64,000 bases of DNA from Dillenia suffruticosa (GCA_033439265.1 JAVTVX010000017.1:12050001-12114000); one strand, 5' to 3'. Positions 1 through 10,850 are shown, counted from the first letter of the stretch. Translations and numbers: made by a program. The notes: a model not told the origin generated them from the sequence alone.

Positions 1-79
1 AGTCAGCGGAATAAATCTTCCGCAGCTCCAATTTCTGCAGCAGATCTAAACTTCCTCTGAAAATGTTAAAGAGAGGGGT

Positions 80-97
80 GAGTATTGGGAAATACTC
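80..97 (-). other. Conserved LTR hairpin, element A
   Basis: On the minus strand GAGTAT, a 6-nt loop (TTCCCA) and ATACTC form a perfect 6-bp stem, preceded by CTCACT (minus-strand reading of 98-103). The same layout recurs in elements B, D, E and F with other loops. Confidence 0.7.
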
Positions 98-1519
98 AGT
101 GAGCGGAGTGCAATGGTATAATTGTGTGATAAATGAGGGGTGAATGTGAGAGTGTCAAAGTATATCTCAAATAACATTTCATATATATCGAAACATTTTT
201 CAATAAATCAGATAATTCACAAAATATGCATCCACATCAAGTATTCTTTCAGAAAATCACAGGGGTCCCATCGAAATTACTTCCATCTTGCGTTTGGTCG
301 AACCAAGACGAAAGCCCTCCAAAAGGTTTTTCCATTTCAGTATTTCAAACACTACCCCCTTCCTTGGCGTTGGCTCGGACCTCCCCGGGGTGCAATCCAG
401 ATAGTCCGACGTGGCAAAGAAGAGGCCGCGTATACCTCTCTCGCAATAAAACCCAACCACGCCACCCAGTCGGGTCGCTCCGTGGAGGGAATGACTATAG
501 CCATTAACTACTAGCACCATGCATTTATCAAATATGTCATTTCTCAAGTCATGTGCCATAATTTCTAGCAAACAATCATCAATTTCATGTTATAGCAATT
601 TATAGTGCAACATCAAATCACATATGGCACATATGCATTTATAAATACAATGGATGCATTCATGCTTCATAATCCAGTCCGGACATCCCACGATCACAAA
701 ACAATTGATATAAAACATGAAAAATCTTACAAAATCCTTTATAAAACAATCTTAAACTCATTTGCTCATTTATAACATAACGGACCATCCACTCACCTTC
801 TAGGGAGGGTATCCACTCCCTATGCCCTATCGATACTCAAGAAATCTCCTTTCAAGCTCCAAAAAGGTCAACCTAGACCAATAATTCACAATTTCAATTC
901 AAATTTCCAAGGAAATCTATCCTAATCGACTCAACAAGTTTCTAATTTCATCAAACACGTTTCTTTCGTATTGATCAATCTAAATTCATGTAGAATTTAG
1001 ACGAAACCCTAGAAATTACATATCAAATGTCAAAAATGCATTTTAATCGTATCTAACATACATCCTAAATATATACAAGACCTCTTACACTAAATTCACT
1101 CAATTTATCGAAAGGATTTAAATTTCCCTCACCTATGGTTTCCGTAGGTTGCAGCCCTAGCATCTGTGCGCTTACAACACAATCCGAACTCCTGTAATGT
1201 TTCCAAACCGAAACACACTTTAGCAATTAACCCTAATTTCCAAGAGAATCAAAACCTCTAAACTATTAATCAACAATCGGCCCTTACCTGTGCAGTGGAA
1301 GGGTCACAGCCTATTCTAACAGTGCGGTCAAGACAAAGAGCAGCGAACATTGCAGGAAGGCTCTCGGCAGAGAGAGTAGGTCGCAGGCTCACGGGCCGTC
1401 GCGGGCTGGTGGGCTCGCGGGCTCACGGGCTGGCACGCTCACTGTTGATGCGTGCACTCGCGAAAGGCTACGCACTGTGGTGCGCTCGTGCGAGGGGAAT
1501 CGCGCAGTGGCGCACTCGT

Positions 1520-1775
1520 GAGTGTGAGGGAGAAAGTAGAGAGAGAGACAGAGAGTGCGAGAGAGAGAGTTCAAGGGATGGTGAGAGAGCGACGAAGACC
1601 GAGAGTGCTAGAGAGAGAGAGATCGACGGAGAGGGAGGCAGAACTGAGCACAAAATCGAGAGAGGGAGTGAGATGATAGAGAGATTGGGAGCAAGAGAAA
1701 CAAAGAGGGAGAGTAACAGTGAGAGGGAGAGAATTCGTGAGAGAGAGAGTAAACCGGGAGAGGGAGAGAATGAGT
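1520..1775. repeat. GA-rich microsatellite tract in the LTR of element A
   Basis: Imperfect GAGAGA runs broken by CGA, TGA and CAA steps. The strand asymmetry keeps several frames open, but the translations are Arg/Glu/Ser or Leu/Ser strings without domains. On the element's own strand this is a CT-rich tract close to the LTR start, a position where F has a similar tract. Confidence 0.85.
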
Positions 1776-1845
1776 GAAAGAATTGGGAAAGTGACTTTTT
1801 CACTTTCTCCTTTTTTTTTTTTTTCTCTTTGTCGGTGCCACAACA

Positions 1846-1861
1846 CTTAACCTCCTAAAAA
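1846..1861 (-). other. Polypurine tract of element A
   Basis: On the minus strand TTTTTAGGAGGTTAAG lies directly before the LTR start (TGTTGTGG). This is the expected site of plus-strand priming. The close variant AGGAGGTTAG lies at the equivalent place in element E. Confidence 0.75.
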
Positions 1862-1892
1862 CAAATTTCGTCCCCGAAATTCCAAGATACAA

Positions 1893-2204
1893 TTATACAT
1901 CAAAGAGCTGTAGTTGTTGCTTCCGCATTAATTCTTCGGTTTCCCAAATCTGTTCTTCAACTTGATTATTTCTCCATAGCACCTTAACCATAGGAATCTG
2001 CTTATTCCTCAATTGCTTGATTTGCCTATCAATGATCTTCACCGGTTGTACCTTGAAACTCAAATTCTCATTCAATTCCACTGGAGGTGTTTCCAATGCG
2101 TGTGAGGGATCCGGTAAATACTTCGTCAATACGGAAACGTGAAAAACGTCATGGATTCTCTACAACTCTGATGGTAATTCTAGCCGGTATGCCACTTGTC
2201 CAAT
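1893..2204 (-). pseudogene. C-terminal end of the element A polyprotein (integrase tail plus chromodomain)
   Basis: The frame reads RIHDVFHVSVL, then KYLPDPSHALE, then a chromodomain-like tail (LRNKQIPMVKVLWRNN, VEEQIWE). This is the usual end of Tekay-clade chromovirus pol, where the chromodomain binds modified histone tails and steers integration. A TAG just upstream of RIHDV breaks the frame. The segment joins the integrase at 9156-10160: element C inserted here and separated the two parts, with the 5-bp duplication CCAAT. The family assignment is from motif recognition; the interruption is seen directly. Confidence 0.85.
2200..2204. repeat. Target-site duplication CCAAT (left) of element C
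   Basis: CCAAT directly precedes the 5' LTR and is repeated directly after the 3' LTR at 9151-9155. Together with TG...CA ends this shows integrase-mediated insertion. Confidence 0.9.
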
Positions 2205-2970
2205 TAATGAGATCATCAAGATTGCAAGGAATTCACGAGACCCAACTCAAGTCCCAGTTGGGCCGGTGACAAAGACCCGAGTTAAAAAATTCAAAGAAGT
2301 ACTGAATAACTTAATTTATGGGGTTTTACAATAAGAAATTGGAGTCCAAATAAATATAGAACCAAAAGGGGTCTTAATTATGCTTATACAAGTCCAGTTG
2401 AAAGAATAAAAGACCCAAAACTACCCAAAACCAAGGGATGACGAAAATGAAGAAAATAGCAGCAAGACTTGGTCAAAATAGTTTGATTTATTTAGTTTCC
2501 TAATTCTTATTTTTTGTAACTTTTAGTTTCATAATTCTTTATTGTTTAGAGAGTTACTAAATTTTTAGTTGCCAATTATATTTTTACCTTTAAGCTATAA
2601 ATAGGTCATTATACATTGTGTAAAACAACAATTTTTTAGAGAATTAATAAAATTGTGAGGATTTTTTACACATGTCTTGTTCTTTTGAGAACTTGAACTT
2701 ATTCAAGATATGAGTCTTGTTTAGTTCTTTGACTTATCAATCTAGGTTTCGAACCATCTAGATTGTGGCGTCATTCATTCCATCTTTATACCAAGGTTCT
2801 TGATCTAGTGAGAAACGGGTCTAAGATCATATACCTTAGGTTCTTCCTCCTTTAGGGCAAGAGTTGAGGTTTTAAATTCCACCGGTTCAAATAATTCGTT
2901 GGGACGATTTTTGGGCTAAATTAACTTATTCGTGGGTTTTAGGATTTTTATACCCAACGGGTTCACATCA
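2205..2970 (+). repeat. 5' LTR of element C
   Basis: It starts TAATGAGATC (the 3' copy has TGATGAGATC, so the terminal G has mutated to A) and ends GTTCACATCA. The first 205 bases match the coding end of pol in the 3' LTR but carry a TAA within it. A TATA box and an AATAAA signal (2646-2651) define a plausible U3-R-U5 layout. Confidence 0.92.
2595..2604 (+). promoter_or_regulatory. TATA box in the 5' LTR of element C
   Basis: CTATAAATAG lies about 45 bp upstream of AATAAA. The same sequence is in the 3' LTR at 8776-8785. This is the probable Pol II core promoter for the element RNA. Confidence 0.7.
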
Positions 2971-2972
2971 GT

Positions 2973-2984
2973 TGGTATCAGAGC
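2973..2984 (+). other. Primer binding site of element C (initiator tRNA-Met type)
   Basis: TGGTATCAGAGC begins two bases after the 5' LTR end. This is the standard plant PBS complementary to the 3' end of initiator tRNA-Met. Confidence 0.9.
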
Positions 2985-3799
2985 CAATCCAGATTTTTTT
3001 TTCCTTCGAATTATTCTTATTTAATTTTTTTTTTGTATCTGAAAACTCTTCATTCGTTGGTTTATTTCTTATTTTTTTTGTATACTTATTCTTTATTTTT
3101 TGTGCTGTCATATTCCCAAAAAAAAAAAGAAAAGAAGGGCAAAAAAAAAAGACCCACAAAAAAAAGAGGCCAAAAAAAAAGAAGAGGCCGTGAAAAAAAA
3201 AAAGGCCAAAAAAAAGGGGGAGAAAAAAAAAGACCCACAAAAAAAAAGAGGCCGTGAAAAAAAAAGGGCAGTTTTCAAATTTTGCAAAATTGATAATTCT
3301 CCATTTTGTGATTTGGCAGTGTTATTACCTTTTGGTTGGGTTTGAAATATTTCACTATTTGTACACTTACCCAAATTCAAACCTTCTATATTTGTTCTCC
3401 TTTTATGAACTATTTCTTTATTTGTTCACTTTCCTTATTTATCTCATTTCTTGGCTGTTTCCTTTCTAATTTAGAAATTTCTTTTTAAATTTATTACTTT
3501 TCTTATTCCTTATTTTTCTCTTTCCTTCTTACTTTTCTTGTTATACTTTCTTCTATATAAGTCATTGAATTTCACAAGGCAATTATTTTTGAGTTGAGTT
3601 CTCGAGTTCAATAAAGAACTTGACTAAGTGAAGTAGAGTGGTAAAAGGCAAGAGAGAATTCATTAAAAATAAAAGCCAAATACATAGAGTGAAACACGAG
3701 TGGATTTGAGTGAATCATTATTTTTTGAGTGAAATACGTGAGGGAGTGTGGTGAGTTTCTTTCCTATTTTATTCTAACATTATCCTGCAGATTCCAATC
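2985..3799 (+). other. Untranslated leader of element C
   Basis: AT-rich leader of about 0.8 kb between the PBS and the gag ATG. It holds an A-rich purine minisatellite (3118-3269). No convincing coding sequence was seen. Confidence 0.7.
3118..3269. repeat. A-rich purine minisatellite in the leader of element C
   Basis: Repeated A-runs of 7-11 bases separated by GAGGCC, GGCC or GACCCAC form a loose 17-30-bp repeat. The Lys-rich and Phe-rich open frames over it are by-products of base composition. Confidence 0.85.
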
Positions 3800-5266
3800 A
3801 TGACTCAAAATCAAAAAGATAACATAAGTGAGAAGGTTCAACCACAGGTTGGGTCGAATCTACAACTACAAGCATTTATGGGGGAGATGAGACGGATGAT
3901 GGAGAGAGAGTTAGATATTATACATGAAAGGTTGGATAAGGTGGAAGAGGGGTCGCAAAAGGGACAACCATCGATAGTGCCAACCCCCTCCAGGAGGAAT
4001 AGGTTTCATCAAAGAGAAACTGAAGTTGTGGATGAGTTTGAAGGGGATGGGTTAGAAGAGGAGTTTGATAGGTTGTCAGTGGGTAGTCATAGGAGATTTG
4101 GTCGAAATAGAGAAGTTAATAATCGGGTAGACAACAATTTAGGTAGTATCAAGATGAAAATTCCATCGTTTCAAAGTAAAAGCGATCCCGAAACATATAT
4201 TGAGTGGGAAAAAAAATTGAGTTAGTTTTTGATTGTCACAGCTATTCTGAATTAAAGAAGGTTAAACTTGCTTTATTGAGTTTACTGATTATGTAATTGT
4301 ATGGTGGGATTAGTTGTGCATCAATAGACGACGGAATGGGGATCGACCCATTGAAACTTGGGGTGAGATGAAGAGGGTGATGAGACGACGATTTGTGCCG
4401 AGTCATTACTTAGGGATTTATATCTCAAATTGCAGAGTCTCCATCAAGGTAATCGGAGCGTAGATGAGTATTACAAAGAGATGGAGATGACTATGATTCG
4501 AGTTAATGTGGAAGAAGATAGAGAGGCGACGATGGCTAGATTTTTGAATGGTTTAAATCGAGAGATTGCCAACACGATCGAGCTTCACCATTATGTGGAG
4601 TTGGAGGATTTAATACATATGGCAATCAAGGTTGAAAGGCAGCTCAAAAGAGGTAACACAAGACCAAAGCCAACACCACAGAATCCAAATGCAACATCTT
4701 GGAGAATGAGCTACCCGAAGAAAGATGAAAATTCAGCTATCTCCAGAGTTAAGCCTGAACATAAACCTGTTATCTCCACCACGACTTCTCAAACTAAGTC
4801 AACCCCTACTTTAACTCGATCTAGTGAGATTAAATGCTTCAGGTGTCAGGGAAGAGGACATATAGCTAGCCAATGTCCAAACAAGCGAGTTATGGTGATT
4901 CGGAAAAATGGTGCAATCGAGTCTGAAGATGAAGGTGATATTGATTGTTTGCCTCCATTGGAAGACGTCCCCATCGGAGCTGAGGAGTATGGGGCTGAAC
5001 ATGGTGAGATGTTAGCGCTAGTAACATGTCGAGCCTTAAGCTTACAAGCCAAAGGAGATGAAGAAGAAGTACAACGGGAGAATATCTTTCACACTCGTTG
5101 CCATGTGAAAGACAAGGTATGCATTTTGATCATTGACGGTGGTAGTTTTACTAATGTTGCAAGTAAGACTTTAGTGGAAAAGCTGAATTTGACAACCACT
5201 AAACATTCTCAACCATACAAGCTACAATGGTTGAATGATAGTGGAGAAGTGAGGGTTACAAAATAA
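3800..5266 (+). pseudogene. gag of element C (capsid and nucleocapsid), frameshifted
   Basis: The ATG at 3800 opens a 141-codon N-terminal part with the retrotransposon gag motif IKMKIPSFQSKSDPETYIEWEKK. The frame is lost in an 8-A run (4209-4216). Homology continues in another frame (ELVFDCHSYSELKKVKL), with further stops, and a long frame at 4430-5266 carries the rest. That part has RFLNGLNREIANTIELHHY and an intact CCHC zinc knuckle, CFRCQGRGHIASQC, near 4837-4878, which would bind element RNA. The frame then runs without a stop into protease. It ends at a TAA where relatives have Gln, a C-to-T change. The two frameshifts make it non-functional. Confidence 0.85.
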
Positions 5267-5427
5267 GTTGTTGTACCATTCTGGATTGGGAAATGTAAAG
5301 ATGAGGTGTTATGTGATGTGGTGCCAATGCAGGCTGGGCATATTTTGTTAGGAAGGCCTTGGCAATTTGATCGACATGTGCAACATGACGGCTTCACCAA
5401 CAAATATTCATTCATGTTCAACCAATG
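5100..5427 (+). pseudogene. Protease region of element C
   Basis: The motif LIIDGGSFTNVASKTLVEKL is an aspartic-protease-like site with Asp-Gly-Gly where most gypsy elements have Asp-Ser/Thr-Gly. From memory, DGGS is usual in this clade, so it is not scored as damage. HILLGRPWQFDRHVQHDGF follows, typical of the end of the protease fold. A TAA splits the region at 5264-5266. It overlaps the end of the gag frame because gag and pol are one polyprotein here. Bases 5428-5670 are a Lys/Glu-rich linker with more stops. Confidence 0.75.
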
Positions 5428-5670
5428 AAAAATCACTCTAATTCCGATGACACCAAAGCAAGTCTATGAAGACCGAGTGAGGTTGCAAAAATTGAGTGAA
5501 CAACAGAAACAAAAAGATCAAAATGGGTTGAGAGAAGAGAAAAAAGAGAGAAAAGAAGAGAGAAATGTCGAATTTGATGAGAAAGAGAAGAGGAAAGTTC
5601 GGCCGATGAGGTAAAATCCGAGAGAAAACAAAAAAATTTCTATGCCAAAACAAGTGAGGTTAAGCGAGCG

Positions 5671-7110
5671 ATGCTCTCAAGACGGCCACTGATTGTACTT
5701 ATGTACAAGGAACTCCTTTTAAACACTGACCAACTTAACCCTTCTTTGCCGAGTGTTATTGTTTCTCTTTTGCAGGAGTTCGAAGATGTGTTTCCTGAAG
5801 AGCTACCCCAAGGTTTGCCACCTATCCGAGGGATTGAACATCAAATTGATTTCATACCCGGTGCATCAATTCCAAATCGTCCAGCATATAGAAGCAATCC
5901 AGAAGAGGCGAAGGAGCTTCAAAGACAAGTCGAAGAGTTGATGGAAAAGGGGCATGTGAGAGAAAGTATGAGTCTATGTGCAGTTCCAGTGATTTTGGTA
6001 CCTAAGAAAGATAGAACATGGAGGATGTGTGTTGACTGCCGAGCCATCAACAACATAACGGTAAGATATCGACACCCTATTCCTCGTTTAGATGACATGT
6101 TATATGAGTTGCATGGTGCTTGTGTGTTTTCTAAAATTGATCTTAAGAGTGGATATCATCAAATACGAATGAAAGAAGGAGATGAATGAAAAACAGCTTT
6201 TAAAACTAAATATGGGTTGTATGAGTGGTTAGTTATGCCCTTTGGATTAACCAATGCGCCTAGTACATTTATGCGCTTAATGAATTATATTTTGCGTGCT
6301 TTTTATTGGTAAATTCGTTGTTGTTTATTTTGATGATATTTTGATATATAACAAAAGTTTGCATGATCATGTCTCACATTTGCATTCGGTTTTGGATGTA
6401 CTTAGAAAAGAAAATTTATATGCTAACCTCAAAAAGTGTACCTTCTGCACCGACAAGCTTGTTTTTCTGGGTTTTGTTGTGAGTGCTAAAGGCATCGAGG
6501 TAGATGAAGAAAAGATCAAAGCCATCCAAGAATGGCCAACCCCCTCCAATATAGGTAATGTTAGAAGTTTTCATGGTCTTGCTAGTTTTTACAGGAGGTT
6601 CGTGAAAGATTTTAGTACTATTGCTGCACCGCTTACGTAAGTAATCAAGAAAAACGTTGCATTTCAATGGAGTGAAGAGCAAGATAAGGCGTTTCAACTT
6701 ATTAAACATAAGCTTACTCATGCACCTTTACTTGTTTTACCAAACTTTTCTAAAACATTTGAAATTGAATGTGATGCTTCTGGTGTAGATATAGGCATTG
6801 TTCTTATGCAGGATGAAAGATCACTTGCATACTTTAGCGAGAAGTTAAGCGGGGCTGTACTTAACTATCCTACCTATGACAAAGAATTGTACGCCTTGGT
6901 TCGAGCTTTGGAGACATGGCAACACTATTTGTGGCCGAAAGAATTTGTGATTCGTACGAATCATGAATCCTTGAAACATTTGAAAAGTCAACATAAGTTA
7001 AATAAGAGACATGCTCGATGGATGGAATTCATCGAAACTTTTCCTTATGTCATTCGATATAAACAAGGTAAGGAGAATGTAGTTGCGGATGCACTTTCAC
7101 GCAGGTATGA
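5671..7110 (+). pseudogene. Reverse transcriptase and RNase H of element C
   Basis: RT runs from the FPEELPQGLPPIRGIEHQIDF region through VPVILVPKKDRTWRMCVDCR and FSKIDLKSGYHQIRMKEGDE. There TGG has become TGA (about 6187). Then come [11 protein letters not shown], a one-base shift in a T-run near 6300, and the catalytic YFDD at 6326-6337, which is intact. RNase H follows: [19 protein letters not shown] and VVADALSRR are present. The third acidic residue, in the TDHESLK motif of the family, is Asn (AAT, 6959-6961), a G-to-A change that should abolish RNase H. A TAA at about 6638 splits RT from RNase H. Function is lost; identity is clear. Confidence 0.9.
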
Positions 7111-8590
7111 CTTAATCTCTACTCTTAATGCTAAATTTCTTGGTTTTGAGTATATTAAAGAACTTTATCATGATGACCATGATTTTGGAGAAATTTATAG
7201 TGCATGTGAAAAGTCTGCAGAGGGCAAATTCTATAGGCATGAGAACTTTCTGTTTAGAGAAAATAAGTTGTGCATGCCAAATTGTTCATTGAGAGAGTTG
7301 TTAGTTCGAGAATCTCATAGCGGAGGGTTAATGGGATATTTTGGAGTTGCTAAAACCTTGGCAATTTTACAAGAGCACTTTTATTGGCCACACATGAAGC
7401 GAGACATTGAAAGATTTTGTGGTAGATGTATTACCTGTAGGCAAGCTAAATCTAAGGTTCAACTTAATGGTCTTTACACACCTCTACCTATTCCTAGTTC
7501 ACCTTGGATTGACATTTCAATGGATTTTGTTTTGGGTTTACCTAAGAATAAATATGGACGAGATTTGATCTTTGTAGTTGTAGATCGATTTTCTAAGATG
7601 GCTCATTTTATTCCTTGTCATAAATCTGACAATGCTTCTCACATTGCAGAATTATTCTTTAGAGAAATTGTGAGGTTACATGGGATGCCTAGAACAATCG
7701 TTTCAGATCGGGATACTAAGTTCCTGAGTTACTTTTGGAAGACATTATGGGAAAAGTTAGGAACGAAACTTTAATTTTCAACAAATTGTCATCCTCAAAC
7801 TGATGGTCAAACAGAAGTAGTCAACAGAACTTTATCCACTTTGTTGAGGGCTGTCATTGGTAAAAATATTAAAATTTGGGAAGAATGTTTGCCACATGTT
7901 GAGTTTGCATATAATCGTGCTGTTCACTCTACTACTAAATTCTCACCATTTGAAATTGTTTATGGTTTTAATCCTTTAACTCCTTTGGATTTCTTACCTT
8001 TACCTATTTCTAAGCAAGTGAATTTAGATGGTAAGAGAAAAGCAGAATTTGTGAAACAACTTCATGAGAAAGTACGGTTCAATATAGAGCGGAGGACCGA
8101 ACAATATATCAAACAAGCTAACAAGGGACGTCACAAGTTGATTTTTGAACCCGGTGATTGGGTTTGGTTACACATGCGGAAGGAAAGATTTCCGGCACAG
8201 AGACTTTCCAAGTTGTTGCCCCGAGGAGATGGTCCTTTTCAAGTGTTAGAACGGATCAACGACAATGCTTACAAACTTGATTTACCAGGTGAGTATCATG
8301 TTAGTGCTATTTTCAATATAACTGACTTGAGTCCTTTTGATGTAGGTGACGATTTGAGGACAAATCTTTCTCAAGAGGAGGGGAATGATGAGATCATCAA
8401 GATTGCAATGAATTCACGAGACCCAACTCAAGTTCCAATTGGGCCGGTGACAAAGACCCGAGTTAAAAAATTCAAAGAAGCACTGAATAACTTAATTCAG
8501 GGGGCTTTACAACAAAAAATTGGAGTCCAAATAAATATAGAACCAAAAGGGGTCTTAATTATGCTTATACAAGACCAGTTGGAAGAATAA
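7111..8590 (+). pseudogene. Integrase and C-terminal tail of element C, reading into the 3' LTR
   Basis: The zinc-binding HHCC domain (RESHSGG to [11 protein letters not shown]) precedes the catalytic core with its DDE residues: Asp in [10 protein letters not shown], Asp in IVSDRDTKF and Glu in QTDGQTEVVNR. A single TAA (about 7772) follows GTKL. The C-terminal part has DWVWLHMRKERFP, LPRGDGPFQVLERINDNAYKL and FNITDLSPFDVGDDL. The frame crosses the LTR boundary at 8386 and stops at 8588-8590, with PIGPVTKTRVKKFKEALNNL encoded inside the LTR. CRM elements are known for a C-terminal targeting region that overlaps the LTR; whether this tail has that role is inference. Confidence 0.88.
8373..8385 (+). 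other. Polypurine tract of element C
   Basis: AAGAGGAGGGGAA abuts the 3' LTR start at 8386 and also encodes part of pol (QEEGN). Confidence 0.85.
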
Positions 8591-9150
8591 AATGCCCAAA
8601 ACTACCCAAAACCAAGGGAGGACGAAAATGAAGAAAATAGCAGCAAGATTTGGTCAAAATAGTTTGATTTATTTAGTTTCCTAATTCTTATTTTTTGTAA
8701 CTTTTAGTTTCCTAATTCTTTATTGTTTAGAGAGTTACTAAATTTTTAGTTGCCAATTATGTTTTTACCTTTAGGCTATAAATAGGTCATTATACATTGT
8801 GTAAAACAACACTTTTGAGAGAATTAATAAAATTGTGAGGATTCTTCACACAGGTCTTGTTCTTTTGAGAACTTGAACTTATTCAAGATATGAGTCTTGT
8901 TTAGTTCTTTGACTTACCAATTTAGGTTTCGAACCATCTAGATTATGGCGTCATTTATTCCATCTTTATACCAAGGTTCTTGATCTAGTGAGAAACGGGT
9001 CTAAGGTCATATACTTTAGGTTCTTCCTCCTTTAGGGCAAGGGTTGAGGTTTTAAATTCCACCGGTTCAAATAATTCGTTCGAACGATTTTTGGGCTAAA
9101 TTAACTTGTTCGTGGGTTTTAGGGTTTTTATACCCAACGGGTTCACATCA
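8386..9150 (+). repeat. 3' LTR of element C
   Basis: It starts TGATGAGATC and ends GTTCACATCA. The first 205 bp are still open reading frame, unlike the 5' copy. TATA box at 8776-8785 and AATAAA at 8826-8831. Confidence 0.92.
8776..8785 (+). promoter_or_regulatory. TATA box in the 3' LTR of element C
   Basis: CTATAAATAG, identical to the 5' LTR copy. A promoter here would read out into antisense element A sequence. Confidence 0.65.
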
Positions 9151-9155
9151 CCAAT
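9151..9155. repeat. Target-site duplication CCAAT (right) of element C
   Basis: Perfect copy of 2200-2204. Confidence 0.9.
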
Positions 9156-10160
9156 CCTTTCAAGAATTTTGAAGGGACCAATATAACGACGATTTAACTT
9201 TCCCCGTTTTTGAAAGCGGATTACGCCCTTCCAAGGAGATATCTTCAAAAACACTATATCTCCTTCTTCAAATTCCAAAGGTCTTCTTCTCTTGTCAGCA
9301 TAGCTCTTTTGTCGATCTTGAGCCGCGTTCATTCTTTCCTGAATCAGCTTCACTTTTTCTTTAGTGGCCTCAATCATTTCTATACTTTCAATCTCTCTCT
9401 CTCCAACTTCATCCCAACACAAGGGAGTACGACACTTCCTTCCATAAAGGGCTTCATATGGAGGCATCCCTATGCTTGCTTGATAACTGTTGTTGTAGGC
9501 AAATTCAACCAACGGAAGGTGTCTATCCCAACTACCTGGAAATTCCATAACACATGCTCTAAGCATGTCCTCCAATGTTTGGATGGTGCGCTATGATTGT
9601 CCATCGGTTTGGGGATGAAAAGCAGTGCTGAATTTCAACTTAGTCCCTAAGGACTCTTGTAACTTTGGCCAGAATCTAGAAGTGAATCGAGGATCACGGT
9701 CCGATACAATAGACACCTGTACTCCGTGAAGCCTTACGATCTCATCAATGTACAACTTTGCCAATCTTTCCAAGGAATAAGTATTCTGAATCGGCAAGAA
9801 GTGAGCCGATTTGGTGAGACGGTCTACAATCACCCATATGGCATCGTGACGGCTCGGAATACGTGGCAATCCCACTACGAAATCCATAGTGATATGCTCC
9901 CATTTCCATTCGGGAATTGGTAGTGGTTGAAGTGTCCCTGCCAGTTTCTGATGTTCAGCCTTGATCTGCTGGCATACAAGACACCTCACCATAAATTCGG
10001 CTATCTCTCTCTTCATCCCAGACCACCAATATGATTCTTTGATGGTTCGATATATTTTGGTACTCCCCGGATGCATAGCATAGGCCGAGGAATGCGCCTC
10101 TTCGAGTATAGCCTTCCAGAGATCTTCATTTTTCGGAATGGACATTCGTTTCCCATACAA
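9156..10160 (-). pseudogene. Integrase of element A (Tekay type)
   Basis: Read from 10160 downwards: the HHCC zinc domain ([11 protein letters not shown] to CLVCQQIK), the core with [10 protein letters not shown] and [11 protein letters not shown], then QTDGQS followed by TAG at 9593-9591. That stop replaces the catalytic Glu codon of the DDE triad. After it the frame is open again through [43 protein letters not shown] and the GPF.ILERIG region, where element C interrupts it. The continuation is at 2204-1893. The core Asp residues are preserved. The gene cannot give full-length integrase. Confidence 0.9.
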
Positions 10161-10175
10161 TATAATTCCATCGTC

Positions 10176-10850
10176 CTAAATCTGGAATTCACCGCCTTCC
10201 CCTTTTTGGATTTTCTTAACAATGCCCTTCAACTCATCATCTATAGCCTGAAGCTCCCGAATGCGATCCAACAATATAGGTCTAACCACAAACTTGGCTA
10301 ATAAAGCACCTTGATCATCCTTAGCCAACTCAACTCCAAGTGCTCGGAGTCCAACTAAACAAGAGAGGTAAGAACTCCCTTGGGATGCCATAGACGAGGA
10401 CTTGCGACTTAAAGCATCAGCTACGACATTCGCCTTCCCGGGGTGGTAGTCAATTATTAAGTCATAATTCTTGATCAGCTCTAACCACCTTCTTTGTCTC
10501 AAATTGAACTCCTTCTGAGTGAGTAAGTATTTGAGACTCTTGTGATCGGTAAAGACGTTGCAAGTAACCCCATACAGATAATGCCGCCAAATCTTTAAAA
10601 CAAACACAATGGCAGCTAACTCCAAATCATGAGTAGGATAGTTCACTTCGTGCTTCTTTAGTTGGAGAGAAGTGTAAGCAATCACCTTATCACCTTGCAT
10701 CAGCACGCACCCTAATCCTTGCTTGTTGGCATCACTGTACACCACATAATCACCACCGCCACTAGTAGGGAGAGTAAGGATAGGAGCGGAGGTCAACCTT
10801 TGCTTAAGCTCTTGAAAACTATCCTCACACTTTTCACCCCATAGTAGCAT
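10176..10850 (-). pseudogene. RNase H region of element A, 5'-truncated
   Basis: An open frame of 224 codons: [66 protein letters not shown] and VVADALSRK, with all RNase H acidic residues present. It is followed by the linker leading to integrase, and a TAG near 10176 separates the two. Upstream RT, protease, gag and the second LTR are missing. Homology stops at about 10850, next to unrelated DNA, so A is truncated by deletion or recombination. Confidence 0.88.

Larger units (their letters stand above)
1..1845 (-). mobile_element. Partial 3' LTR of element A (Tekay-type Ty3/gypsy), running off the left edge
   Basis: Read on the minus strand, a chromodomain-containing pol end (2204 to 1893) is followed by a purine tract and then a TG at 1845, which starts the LTR. 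The LTR continues leftward past base 1, so it is longer than 1.8 kb and its end is not in the window. It contains a GC-rich block (about 1380-1510), a GA tract (about 1520-1775) and, near the left edge, the hairpin shared by all Tekay LTRs here. The open frames of 60-160 codons in it are low-complexity or antisense and are not genes. Confidence 0.8.
2205..9150 (+). mobile_element. Element C: complete CRM-like Ty3/gypsy retrotransposon nested in element A
   Basis: A 6.9-kb element with 766/765-bp LTRs, an initiator tRNA-Met-type primer site, gag, protease, RT, RNase H and integrase in chromovirus order, a polypurine tract and a 5-bp TSD (CCAAT). The LTR begins TGATGAGATC and the pol frame runs about 205 bp into the 3' LTR, both as in the CRM (centromeric retrotransposon) clade. 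The RT and integrase wording ([34 protein letters not shown]) also fits CRM. The coding region has stops and frameshifts, so it is not autonomous. By eye the two LTRs differ at about 35-40 of 766 positions (about 5%), so it is the least decayed element of the window. It lies opposite in direction to its host element A. Confidence 0.85.

Noticed and set aside
140..571. Open frames of 93-124 codons near the left edge
   Set aside because: They lie within the LTR of element A, on conflicting strands, without domains.
1295..1803. Overlapping open frames of 111-160 codons on both strands
   Set aside because: They lie over the GA/CT tract of the element A LTR; translations are Arg/Glu or Leu/Ser strings without domains.
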